Shown here piece after piece: positions 1-9,779 of a DNA stretch of 18,633 nucleotides. The notes beneath the pieces are model-generated. The model worked only from the letters and a program-made list of their open reading frames with translations, had not been told where the DNA came from and did no database searches. The translations under genes and the position numbers were made by a program. This DNA is from Scleroderma bovista (taxonomy: Eukaryota > Basidiomycota > Agaricomycetes > Boletales > Sclerodermataceae). Positions within the stretch are counted from its first letter, which is position 1. The number at the start of each line of letters is the position of its first letter. The stretch lies in NCBI GenBank assembly GCA_037178675.1, contig JAYMGJ010000747.1:1-18633 (forward strand), in the 5' to 3' direction.

Positions 1-358
1 ATGGGACTAGGACTTTGGCAACTCTCATGTCTCGGATTCTGAAGGGACCACCAATCCGCCCCAGTGATGAGCAGAGTTGTTCACGGATGACCAGCTGTTG
101 GTGGGATATTTGTCATTCATGCTGGAGACGTGCTCCGTCTTCACGTCCTTCCATCATGGACATCGTCAATGAAATTGAAACGAAGATGGTATGTCCTTCG
201 TCGTGTTATTCTGTCCTGTGACTAAACCATGGAAATCCAAGTCATATTTGTGTCCGCCGCGGCCTGTCAATGGGATGGCAGGTAATGCTTTTCCGGTTGC
301 GGACTTGGGGAGCTCAGAAAATGGGGCTTTTACAGTCGCTGAGACTATCCGGCGTTAA
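1..358 (+). CDS. Protein kinase (TKL-like), C-terminal end, 5' partial
   Basis: Only the last part of the catalytic domain is in the window. The frame open from base 3 to 188 carries a glycine-proline-arginine-proline stretch (GPPIRP) followed by CW..APSSRPS, which is the subdomain X-XI signature of tyrosine-kinase-like Ser/Thr kinases (CW..dP..RPs). The exon appears to end at 188 before a GTATGT donor. A 53-base intron (189-241, with a TGACTAAAC branch-like site) then joins in frame to a second exon, 242-358, which adds 38 Ser/Gly/Ala-rich residues and a TAA stop. The opening bases ..CTAG at 7-10 could be an acceptor, so the visible first exon may start at 11. The catalytic HRD and DFG motifs lie outside the window. 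TKL kinases are greatly expanded in Agaricomycetes, so substrate and pathway cannot be given. The family call is fairly sure; the last exon is inferred from frame and splice sites alone. Confidence 0.62.
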
Positions 359-896
359 TAACACGAACATGTTTGGGACAGTGAAGACTGGAAGATCTAA
401 GTAGCGGGAATTGAGACTGATGACTCGACACGACCCAGTAATATTCAGCCGTATTGTCTGAGTCTGCTACATGACGTTAATACAAGTTACTTACGCAAGG
501 GCCTGGCGCATACGGTTCACGGCAATTTCCTGTTGACACTTGCTCCAGCGATCGTTATTGTAATGGCAGACAGTGAACACCCATTTTGCACGACCAAGTT
601 GCCTATGCAGCAAAGGGCGGGAGCCTGTAGGGGGGAATGTAAGGAAGCGTTCAAGTCCCAAGTCTCCTTCGGGTGGAATATAGCGGTGCAAACTGGACTG
701 TAAGGAGTACAGACAACCTAGCATTGCGAGAACGTGATAGGTATCGACAAGTAACACGGGAGAACGTATCTGGATGGTTACCAGGAAATACATAGTGGAT
801 GGATGCTCGGCTCTAAGTAGCGATGGCGATGCGTAACAAGATTACAACAGTCTCTGAAATTTAGTCCATAATGATTAGATGGGAAGCCGTCACAGG
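359..896. other. Intergenic, no convincing gene
   Basis: This lies between the kinase 3' end and the stop of the minus-strand LysM gene, so it is a tail-to-tail region. The only open frame of note is on the minus strand at 491-793 (100 codons, ATG start). Its product (…YIPPEGDLGLERF…) matches nothing I recognise, has no domain signature and lies downstream of the LysM stop. I treat it as probably chance. No RNA gene or repeat is visible. Confidence 0.4.
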
Positions 897-1947
897 CTAG
901 CCATGACGGCGTGTAGGTAGTTCCATCTCTGGCTCCGGTTCAAGCTGGGAGGTGCGCACGGGGATAAAAACGGAAGGGTTGATGCGGCGAGGCCGGTCAC
1001 GACGTGGAGGTGGATTCTCAAGGCCAAGACTGGGATTGGAAGATCCTGCACAAGGCAGGGGAGGAAGAGTTGCGATCGCCGGAACATTGAAAGGAACCTC
1101 CGAGTTTCTCAGAATGGAGAGCTCGTATCCATCGCGGGTGACAGGGGTGCGACGAGCATTTAACCTGCGCCTGTTGACACGCAGTTCCGCGAGGTCATCA
1201 AGCTCGTGAGTCTCACTGACAGTGGAACTTGTCCTCGAGCTTAGTGAATCAAGAGAGATACGTGCGGAAACCGCGGATAGAATGCTATTGTGCCCTGCAC
1301 TAAGAGTTGACGGAGCGGTGGACGGACGCAAAGGAAACTCATCAACCAAAGAAATATGGTCGACATGAATCTGTGACGAGTTTGCTGATTTGCGCTTAGC
1401 AGGGGGGGTGTCGCCGCGCGGTATATTGAGCTCGGTGCGGAGGTGTACTGGATCGGACGGCCATAATTGATTTGCTCGTCGAAGTGCAGCGACGGATATA
1501 CCATAACGCAGAGCCACCCTAGGCAAAGAATCTGTGGGACAGACCTGGGGATGTTGTCAGCTGAAGAACAACAGGACGGGCAGAAGTACCCGCTTTGTGT
1601 GTGACAATTGTATCGTCGTCGTCACCGACACCCCTGTTATTGTCGACGTTGCTTGTTTCTTCCGCAGACGGACTAAGGAGGCGTGCTAATCTAGGTCGGG
1701 TTTCGCCCTCTGCAGCAGCTCTGCTCGCAGGCCTAGAGGGGTTGTCTGCGGCGAGGTCGGTGTTCGAGGGGATGGGGGGATGATGGTGCAGTGGATGCAA
1801 ATGCTGACTGTTGGTATCATCCGAGTCTACCGTGGGTGTACCGACACTACTTGAAGAGTCGAAATGGGATGGCAGGCCGTCCGAAGCCGTAGACGAGTGC
1901 AGCGCATCAGTGAGTAGCTCGTCCTCGGAGTTATCTAGCTCCAGCAT
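897..1947 (-). CDS. LysM-domain protein, no signal peptide
   Basis: Two exons read on the minus strand, 1594-1947 and 897-1544, give 333 residues. Residues 113-160 are a LysM fold of the conserved eukaryotic intracellular type: IVTHK, then PTDSL, VALRYGISVAALRRANQLW, and a final LNIP. This class resembles animal LYSMD proteins rather than secreted fungal chitin-binding LysM effectors. No signal peptide is visible: the N-terminus (MLELDNSEDELL) is acidic, followed by a Ser/Asp/His-rich disordered stretch. The tail after residue 165 is Ser/Arg/Pro-rich and lacks further domains. Joining the two halves of the LysM motif needs an intron at 1545-1593 whose donor reads AAA|GCGGGT, so GC-AG rather than GT-AG. 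The nearby GT donor (GTACTT at 1589) breaks the frame. Function in this family is poorly known. LysM identity is secure; the exact junction and the short C-terminus are less so. Confidence 0.75.
1545..1593 (-). other. Candidate GC-AG intron inside the LysM motif
   Basis: This is a 49-base stretch between ...CAC AAA and GTC TGT CCC ACA GAT on the minus strand. Removing exactly these bases restores the family pattern HK-V.PTDSL. The 3' border CCCCAG is normal, but the 5' border is GC (GCGGGT). A single-base change or sequencing error, or non-function of the gene, are alternatives. Confidence 0.45.
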
Positions 1948-2515
1948 GCAGGTAACTGAAGTTTACATGCTGTGACAATTGGCTAAGGTGTACTACTGCA
2001 ATGCCACATCGACAATAACCATGTCCCAAATTCCAGTGGGTCCACATGCACTCTACTTGTTCGATGACCAGAGGTACTGGGTAAAGAACTTCAGGTTGTT
2101 GCGCAGATTACGAACGTGGCCCCTGGTCTTCGTTGATAGAACACTCCTTCCTTGTGCACTTCGCCAACGGTGATCGCGCTGACGGCTGGTGTGGTGCATG
2201 TCTCGATTGCGATGTGGCCTCATCCTTGCAAGGGATGAGGGCCTCTATCGACGATGTGACACGATGTTGGCTGCATCGTTGGTTTCTATCTTACGATTCT
2301 ATCCTCTTCCCAGCTTCAAGACCCACAGTATGAACAGTACTGGTCTTGGAGCTGGCAAGGCACAGGAAGTGTGTACAGACGCATTTGTTCACAGGCAGAC
2401 CCGGAGTCTTGGACTTTGCTTGGTGCCATCAAGTTGGATTAGAGAGGATCTCTGAATTAACAGTGTTGCGACTGGTAGCGGTCATTACCGTAATTTCATT
2501 CTGAAACTGTGCCTA
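1948..2515. other. Intergenic, nothing recognised
   Basis: This lies between the LysM gene start and the CysRS stop, both genes being on the minus strand. It should contain the LysM promoter. Short plus-strand open frames at 1979-2173, 2133-2333 and 2189-2455 overlap each other in different frames. None has a domain, so I regard them as chance. Confidence 0.4.
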
Positions 2516-5498
2516 TCACTGCTGTCGCTGCCACGCTAAGAATTCCTCATGCAGCCTCTTTTGATCATTCCACAATTTCAAAAGTTTCTTTTCCTGGTTC
2601 TTGCTGAGCTTTTCTCCCGCACCATCCGCTGTTGGTAAGCCTTGCTCATTCCACTGGCCATAGGTGCCTTCAGGCACATTGGGTGGCCTGAAAAACTCTT
2701 CAGGGGATATGCGGCCTTTCTCAAGCTTTGCCATTCGTTTTTGTTGCTGCTCTTGCATAGCAGCAGCCTTCCTTGCAGCCTGAGCCTCAAGCTTTTGTCG
2801 TTTCTCATCGCGGGCTTTGATTAGTTCTACTGGGGGAGCCAGTTTCACAAGGGCCTTCCCATCTGTCGCACACAACATTATTGAATGCATATGGAAATGA
2901 TAGATGCAAATGACCTTCTTGATCATCCAGGGCAACACCCAAGGTCACTAGGTCGTCATCTCGAAGTCGATCACAGAGCTTAAGGATCTCTGGGAGTGCG
3001 TCATTACCCTTCGCAATGGCTAATCCGCGGACACCGTCCCTAAATGAGGAAAGGACTCGGAGGTAAGGCAGAAGAATTTCATCTCGCTGTCAGCACTGTT
3101 AGGCTGGTGATGATAATCGAAGAGGAAAAACACACGTTGACGCCACTGCCATCACCTTGTTCCGTTCCCCACCCAAGTTCCTCCCGCTCGCCTTCTCCCA
3201 GACCAAACATACGCAGCATCTGACCTACCCAGCGGGCAGACTGTTCTACCACAGCCATATTCAAAGCTTTGCCCCGCGAATTGAGGTAAACGTTCGTCCG
3301 TGAGACAAGTTCGCGCAGGATTCTGAGGGCCTCTGGGGTATTGAACGAGTCGCAAAGAGCATCACGGAACGCCATTTTACTCCGAGACAACCTTGAGAAC
3401 AGTGAGATCGGACTACTGAGCCCCAAAGCTAGACTTACTCTTTCATGAGCTCTTGTTCAGGGACTTCGTAATGATGGTATCCATCGGACTGGCCATCGCA
3501 TCCAGCAATAATTGCTTTCACTGTCGAGAAAAAGTTCTGTCCGATAAAAACTGGGTCACCAACTGGTCATGCATGGCGACATAGTCCTTACGCTAAAACT
3601 GCTTTCAATTGTTTTGACTTCGCCCGTCATCAATGATTCCGAAAAGTCAACTTTTGCGTTCCATAACTGTGATAAAAATGCAAGACGAAGCTGTCGAGGA
3701 GTAAACTTTTGCAGAATTTCCTAATCTCCAATCTCCGGTAAGTGCGGTACCAGAGGTGCGGCCCGACTCACGTCAATAGTAATAAAATTTTTCAGCGATT
3801 TGCTCATTTTGAGACCCTCTATGTGTAAGTGACCGGTATGGATGAAGTAATTCACCCATGATTCACACTCGTGGTAGGCCTACCCTATGTCAGACCTGCA
3901 TCACGGCGGGGTGTTACCTCCTTACCTCAGACTGTGCGATCTCATTGTCATGGTGAGGAAATGCAAGGTCAATACCCCCCGAATGTATGTCCATATTATC
4001 GCCAAAAACAGCACTAGCCATGACTGAACATTCGATATGCCACCCTGGGCGCCCTGGACCCCATGGTGATGGCCAAGAAGGTTCGCCTATTTTCGAGGCT
4101 TTCCACAATGCAAAATCGGATGCCGAACGCTTGGCACTAGCTGAGGATAGTGCACCTGACGCCGCATGAATCACTTTCCCAGTCAAGTAACAAGAAGAAA
4201 AGGCACCGACCTTCACCCTCCGCAAGCAACTCCCGATTACCCTTGCTCCAAGGCTCTAGTTTCGCATAGAAATGACTGCTGGACGAATCAAATGCGAGTG
4301 TATCGAAATAAACGCTGCCATTATGTTCGTAGCCATATCCATTTTCTATAATCCGCTGCACGAAGTCCACGATTTCCGGAACATATTCTGTCACTCGTGT
4401 CAGTATATCCGGTCTACGGACGCGTAAACGATCCATGTCTTTGAAAAACTGGTCCTCCCAATAAGTAGATACTGCTCGGAAGATGGAAGGGTCTGAGACA
4501 GTGTGTTTTAACTGTGGCATTCGTCAGTGTTGGTTAGGGCTTCGTGAATTTGCTCACCTCCTCATCCAAGGAAGCGGCAAATACACCACGAGACTCATCA
4601 AGCAACCGAAGTGCGTCATCCCGGTTGCACTGGGTAGAGGAAAGTTTCTCACGAGCAGTGCAGAGTGCAGAGAAAGTCCGGCGCTGAAAAGTGTGTCAGA
4701 GCTGGTCACATTGATTGGTACAGGACAACCTACAGCAGCAGTCAAATGCATATCGAATTTTTCATCACGCTTCACACACTCGGCCTTCAGACCATTGTCC
4801 TGTACAAACTCTATAACTCGCAACCAGCCAGAGTCCTCTTCTCCGCTTTGCGGCTTGACTTGGTCTGGTAAGGCTTTGGAGACTTTATTCAACACGTGTG
4901 CTTTCCAGGCAGTGTGGATCTTGTCGATGAGCTCTTGAGAGAGCGATGATGTCTGATCGCGGAATGTTTCGAAAAGATGCTTCTGACGTGCACCCAGAAT
5001 GATCTATCTATCTGTCAGACTTACAAAGAACGACAGATGGGTTAGTTATTCACGCACCTTGTCATCGATATCGGTGATGTTCATTACGAACTGCACGTCA
5101 TAACCAAAGTAATCGGACATGATTCTTCGCAGGATATCCTGGGTGACATAGTTCCTGCGGTTGCAAAACATTGTACCAGTCCGGCGGTGGAGAAAGGTTC
5201 TGCCTTACCTCGCGTGGCCCATGTGCGATGCATCATACACCGTGGGTCCGCAATTGTACCACTTCACAATACGACCATTCCTGGGGACGAATTCCGTCTT
5301 ATCAGAACTTAGGTGCTGTCATGGAAAACAGGTGTGATCAGAACGTACTTTGGACTTTGTCAGCGAGTTGTATATCTTGAGAGTTGGATCCTTTGTATCG
5401 GGGGCGGGTGCTCTCCAGAGGGGTTGTTTGATGGACATTGCGACTCTGCTAGAGTATCTGCAGAGTGTTCGGCTGAGCATGCAGCAGAGTGCTGACAT
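2516..5498 (-). CDS. CRS1: Cysteinyl-tRNA synthetase
   Basis: This enzyme joins cysteine to tRNA-Cys using ATP (class I aminoacyl-tRNA synthetase). Thirteen exons: 5349-5498, 5209-5297, 5058-5154, 4734-5003, 4558-4683, 4211-4511, 3926-4155, 3772-3879, 3592-3720, 3439-3536, 3136-3391, 2915-3086, 2516-2862. All introns are GT-AG, 46-55 bases, and the frame stays open, giving 790 residues (yeast Crs1 is about 767). Key motifs are [15 protein letters not shown] with the HIGH signature HMGH at 75-78, [25 protein letters not shown], and KMSKS at 445-449. The zinc ligands are predicted as C66, C387, H412 and E416, and the C-H-E spacing equals that of E. coli CysRS. The Lys/Glu/Gln-rich tail is typical of eukaryotic forms. 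The ATG at 5496-5498 adds a 20-residue Arg/Ser/Cys stretch without acidic residues before MSIKQPLW, whose own ATG is at 5436-5438. The long form may go to mitochondria and the short form to cytosol. Confidence 0.95.
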
Positions 5499-6845
5499 CA
5501 GCAATCCAAATTGCCTTTTGTGTCAACCAATGAATTCTCGTTCTGGTCCTTACATAAGTCGTCGTCCTTTGCGGCTTCGTTCTCTCCCATGAGGGCGTAC
5601 TGCCCGTTGGCTCCATGGAGAAGGTCTTGTGATGCCCGCTCATTCACGTAGCTACCCCTTCCAAATACTCCTTTCCGTGCAGGGCCAAACTCCCTTTTTC
5701 AGGCGAGGAGTTCACTCGATCAGTGGCATTTGACTTACATCGGAGAGGTGCGTCGACATTTTGTGTAAACACGCGCTTCTAGGCACTCTAACGGAACTTC
5801 ACTTGTTACGACGCCCACAGGCATTGTTGACGTGAACCTGAACGTCATGTCCCAGGGGTTGCTTACGCTGCGCACACGTTTGGCAATCGCATTGGAATGT
5901 GCACAACTATCTTTGTATACGACGTTAGCCTGTTCACTGCAGACGCTTCATCCTGGATCGGATCCGACCACATACTTATACATATTACTTACATACGGGC
6001 GTAAACTGACGTTATTATTACATCTATGGTCAGTCCCCTTGTGAGCATGCACTGACTTATCTGGACAGAACTCCCTCGAGCTTGCATTGGATAAGGGCAG
6101 CGAACGCAACTCCGAGGTGGTGAAGATAGGCATGTTATGGCACCGCCCATCCTTAAACCTTTTTCCATTGATTTTGTATCCTTGGCGGAGTGCTGGATTA
6201 ATATTTGTTGCACAGCGGCAAAATCATCAAGATCCCCTATGTGCCAAGCACACTCATTTTTGGCAGTGATGCTTCCAGGCCATTAATGTAGGCTTGTTAT
6301 CGAAAAGTTGTTCCTCACCGCAAAGGTAGCGAAGGCCCCAAGTGCGTAAAACCATGCTTGTGGCATGCATCCTTGACCTCGCTTTCAGGGCACACGCCAG
6401 CTCACTGTCTTTCGTGGACAAGAGATGTGTTCCTGATTTCGACCATTCTTCGCCGTTTATGTCACGGATCCTTTTGATTGGATGCGCATTATCTCACCAA
6501 CAACGGCCATAATCGTTTCGTGTTCCTCGGACCACTGATAGCACAGTCCCCCGCGGCGCCTTACTCATTTCGTGAATTCCCAAATGTCCTGCACGCATAC
6601 GGTTCATATGCGGAGGGGGCTGGTCATGCTAACCAGGCTTGGAACGGATGGGACGCCGCACGACTGGAATGAAAGAATACCGATCAAGCCTTCACCGTAT
6701 CACAGCATTCAAGTGCACATACCTGTGCGAAGTCTATCGAAACAATCGAGCCTATCGCACGCGGTAACCTTAAGTACTCTCTGTATTACTCACGTAGTTC
6801 ACGAACAACCATTGATGTGACGTACGGACGGACATTATTAAACCG

Positions 6846-6851
6846 TATAAA
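6846..6851 (+). promoter_or_regulatory. Possible TATA box upstream of WOPR-1
   Basis: TATAAA on the coding strand, about 315 bases before the WOPR-1 ATG at 7167. It would imply a long 5' leader, possibly with an intron. The motif alone is weak evidence. Confidence 0.2.
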
Positions 6852-6882
6852 GAGTGAAAACCTTCCCATCACTCAGCCCCGC

Positions 6883-6897
6883 GGCCGACCTTCGGCC
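6883..6897. repeat. Small perfect hairpin, 6-bp arms
   Basis: GGCCGA-CCT-TCGGCC is a perfect 6-bp inverted repeat with a three-base loop, 31 bases downstream of the TATAAA at 6846. It could lie in the WOPR-1 leader. It may be chance. Confidence 0.4.
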
Positions 6898-7166
6898 TCC
6901 CTAACAAACAGGAAATTTAAGTTATAAGTACCTCGCCTCCGAGCGCTATTGGGTTGGTGCGTTGTTGGTACGGAATCTCATATACATACCCATACTTCCG
7001 CCGGCACATCTCCTCTGCTTCGCTCTCCTTCCCTTACATCGTCCTCGATATCCCCGTTGGTCGAGTGACTGATCTTTGCTGGCTCTCACGCTTCGAATAA
7101 CAGAGCCGACCAATACATACATTTCCTCATCCCTTACTTTGCCCCTCGTCTTTTGTGGACATCGAC

Positions 7167-8327
7167 ATGCAGCATCCAACCTGCACACGATTGCGCGTCA
7201 GGTGCGGTGGCCTGTTAAAGGTTGTCTGACATTCTTGCTGACTCTCCTTAACCCAAGGTCACCGCAAGATGCACAGGTGATATTCCATGCTGTAGCACTG
7301 GGAGTGCTTCCAATGGTGACCAGACGCTTGGACGCGGAGGAAAGAAGGGCGATTTCGTCCGGCAGTGTCTACGTTTGGGAAGAACGTGGTCCCAACCCAG
7401 AAGCGACTGGCGTGAGTTGTCCCCTTCTGGCGTTGCTCTTGCCAGTTGGTTCTCATCCAACCTATACGGCTAGCTCGGCATCGAACGATGGACCGATGGG
7501 AAGAGGTTGGTTGTCTTCCATGTTCCCATGGTGCATGTGGGCTGAACACTTGCCATTCAGATGGGGTCCAAGCCGAGTTCGCGATGTGAGTTCATCAAAC
7601 CATGTTGTCTTTGTGGATGATGGCAGAGACCGATGACGTGGCTACAGGAATTCCTCTTCTACCAGGAAAAAGACCCAGAACCAATCGATATGGACATGAA
7701 TTCGGATTCGGATACGACGTTCGTTGTATCTTGCTCTGATGCTTACTTCGTTGGCTAATGGAGCACAGCCTTGGTTCCAGTAATCGTCTTCAATCGGGAG
7801 CTCGACAACAGTCAGCTCGTTCGAGTCTCGTGAAGCAGACCTATTCCGTTTTCGTTGAAACGCCCCGTGGTCGGCGGAAGTGGCATCTTAGTATGTGAAA
7901 CTTTAAATGACTAGATTCTCGTGCTAACCATAGTTGGAATGACATTATAGTTGCGTACTTCACTGCCGAAACAGTCGACTACCTGCGAACAATATCTGAT
8001 ACTCCCGAGCTTGCGTCGCTTGAAGTACCACCGGGCAAATACAGAAGCGCTCGACACAACACGAGTAGAGCAGGTCGTGCAGCTCGCGAAGAGCAGGCGA
8101 CATATCCCGTGGTGCACATGCAATACGCTCCATACGTTTCTCCCGCACGGCTTTCGCACGATGCGTACGGGCCTCCAAAGATTGGCCCTCCTGGAGACAA
8201 CCACCATGATTCCACACGAAACGGCAAAATCCTTGCACCTCTGGTTTACCTCCAGAACCTCCCCCCTCCCAAAAGGCACTCTGTCGACGAAGAAGCTCTG
8301 ATGTCGCTGGTTCCTTCTTTGGATTGA
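7167..8327 (+). CDS. WOPR (Gti1/Pac2 family) transcription regulator, copy 1
   Basis: This is a DNA-binding developmental regulator of the family of Candida Wor1, Histoplasma Ryp1, Fusarium Sge1 and S. pombe Gti1/Pac2. Seven exons: 7167-7201, 7258-7411, 7474-7505, 7561-7585, 7648-7718, 7769-7890, 7951-8327. They give 271 residues with all frames consistent. WOPR part a is residues 1-87: SPQDAQVIFHAVALGVLP, RRLDAEER, SGSVYVWEE, ERWTDGKRW, SRVRDEFLFYQE. An acidic/Ser-rich linker follows, then WOPR part b from about 127: LVKQTYSVFVE, GRRKWHL at the exon 6 end, and AYFTAETVDYL. The canonical WSPSR is WGPSR here. The tail is short, ending with RHSVDEEALMSL near the stop, a motif echoed in copy 2 at 9780. 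The donor of intron 5 (GTTCGT at 7719) is the least certain. The ATG lies directly before the TCTRLRVRS start of the domain. Confidence 0.88.
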
Positions 8328-8690
8328 GCACTTTGTACCCGACCACTCACCCAGTAGACTTATCCCTTGCTGACCTGGCCTCTTGATATCGCTGTATTTG
8401 CTAATAAATAGATACGTTGATGTACGGTTGTTGCGTGGCCTTACTACCCTGATCACGACCGCAGGGATATCAGATCACGGGAAACTAGTGAGTGCACATC
8501 CAGCATCCGCCCATGACTACGTTGAGTTGTGGCGCGACGTGATTGTGAGTCTTGAGATCTCCGCTTCGCCGATTGCCAAGTTGAGACCGATAGTTACCGA
8601 GAGCTGTAGTGAAACGTCACGTGTGGGACATGCCAGGGCTATGCAACGCTCCACAAACGCCACTGAGCTTGGAAGATATGATTTACATAA

Positions 8691-9638
8691 TCATCCAGGC
8701 ATTTGACAGCTGGTTGCAGTGAACGTGAGCATGATGGCAGAGTTGACAATGGCAGCGAGGGTAGGGCCGATGTTACCAGAAAGAGTGGGGGGTTGCCAAC
8801 GCGTGTTCGTGGAGGCCAAAGCGCGCTGTGATCGCCGTAGGCTCCATAACCTACGGCACGCCGTAAGGGTGCCTTGTATTGCACTTGGAACAAGGAATAG
8901 AGAGTAAAAGGCATCAATCAGTGGCCGCTTGTACGGGAATAGATTAGAACCAACAGAATGGAGATGCTGACAATTGAGGCTCCCTGCGCCGAGGAAGCTT
9001 AATCCTGAGATCACAAGGAGTTCAAGAGTTGTCTTCCAAAATGCAGATGGGCCCACCTCGATGCATCTTTGTACGGCTGCAGGTGCCTGAGGTTTTCAAA
9101 CTGACTTGATATTGTTGGCGGGCAAGTTCGGAGCCTGGGAATTTAGGTTAGCGTTTTAGCACATATCGACGCCGGAACCGACTCATTGAAGGCGCGCATG
9201 AACAGAGCCCATGGCTCACAGTTCGATATTTCCATGAGACTGGGTGATTCGAACATCGCGCCAGTCAGGGGTGCACGAGAGGACAGGCCAAGTGCAAGTT
9301 GGTGCAGGATGTCAGGTCAAACTCTATTTCAAATTTGAGCTATCGCTCTGATATGATCGCGGGAGGTGGGCTTGGACGGTACCAGAAATAGAGACAGCCC
9401 CACTAATGGCTGGGAATACTGCCACGACCAGCATTCCCTGCAAGGCGTTGCTGGCCAGGGAGTGTGCATGGTGGCCGAGTGTCTGCGTGGGACTTGAGAC
9501 CTCTTGAGACCCTGAACAAAAAAATGATTTGAGTTGTAAAGTGATAGAGTTTTTCACACAGTAATCGAGATTGGCGACCAACCTTTTGGGTAGCATCTGC
9601 ACCAATAAGGTTTTGGTAATGATCTCTTTGCAGGACAT
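8691..9638 (-). other. Possible spliced or decayed membrane-protein gene
   Basis: Three minus-strand stretches read like transmembrane protein. The first, at 9324-9638, includes ALQGMLVVAVFPAISGAV. The second, at about 9150-9300, has a stop-free reading SRAPLTGAMFESPSLMEI followed by EPWALFMRAFNESVPASI. The third, at 8691-9056, includes LELLVISGLSFLGAG, FYSLFLVPSAIQGTLTAC and IGPTLAAIVNSAIMLTFTA. An alternative frame at about 8920-8980 gives SIVSISILLVLIYSR. Plausible short introns exist, for example with an AG acceptor near 8882, but I could not build one continuous model. It may be a multi-pass fungal membrane protein, intact with unusual splicing, or a pseudogene. I do not recognise the family. 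Confidence 0.25.
8834..8857. repeat. Inverted repeat, 8-bp perfect arms
   Basis: GCCGTAGG at 8834-8841 and CCTACGGC at 8850-8857 are separated by 8 bases. A further GCCGTA follows at 8860-8865 and could pair with the middle arm instead, so two alternative stems are possible. It lies in the possible membrane-gene region. Confidence 0.45.
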
Positions 9639-9727
9639 GTTTCTGACAAAATCTGTGCTCCTGAGCAGAAAATAGTTTCATTAATTCCTAAACGGTTCCT
9701 AGCACCTGCCCCAGATTTGGAATCCAA

Positions 9728-9733
9728 TATAAA
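9728..9733 (+). promoter_or_regulatory. TATA box of WOPR-2
   Basis: TATAAA lies 47 bases before the WOPR-2 ATG at 9780 and is followed by a pyrimidine-rich stretch (CTCACTCCCTCCC). Position and orientation suit a core promoter with a short leader. This is a sequence-motif call only. Confidence 0.4.
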
Positions 9734-9779
9734 CTACAACTCACTCCCTCCCTGACCACAGGAGAACCACCCACTTTCC

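Larger units (their letters stand above)
5499..7166. other. Long gene-poor stretch between divergent CysRS and WOPR-1 genes
   Basis: About 1.7 kb without a gene I can support. It should hold both promoters. Short open frames lie on both strands (5832-6044 +, 5989-6213 -, 6478-6672 +, 6572-6820 +), overlapping in different frames and without domains. On the minus strand, two pieces read somewhat like protein: one through about 6310-6500 (containing INGEEWSKSGTHLLSTKD) and one through about 6100-6225 (containing IGDLDDFAAVQQILIQHS). They are interrupted by stops and frame changes, so any gene here would be a relic or split by introns I cannot place. Confidence 0.3.
8328..9779. other. Spacer between the two WOPR genes
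   Basis: About 1.45 kb separates the WOPR-1 stop from the WOPR-2 ATG. No plus-strand gene is visible. The minus strand holds membrane-protein-like readings, listed separately. The 8383-8706 plus-strand open frame has no recognisable domain. Confidence 0.4.

Noticed and set aside
491..793. 100-codon minus-strand open frame
   Set aside because: It starts with ATG, but the product has no recognisable domain, and it lies in a tail-to-tail gap without splice partners. It is kept only as a remark in the intergenic entry.
952..1209. Plus-strand Arg/Gly/Ser-rich open frame
   Set aside because: It is antisense to the LysM exon, and its odd composition follows from the Ser/Arg/Pro-rich coding strand.
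5832..6820. Plus-strand small open frames as possible secreted proteins
   Set aside because: They overlap in different frames and show neither a signal peptide nor a cysteine pattern.
7911..8456. Minus-strand 181-codon open frame
   Set aside because: It lies opposite the last exon of WOPR-1, whose coding sense is fixed by the second half of the WOPR domain and the shared C-terminal motif.
9240..9262. Possible tRNA B-box (GATTCGAAC)
   Set aside because: It does not match GGTTCGANNCC well, no A-box lies upstream at the right distance, and no cloverleaf could be drawn.
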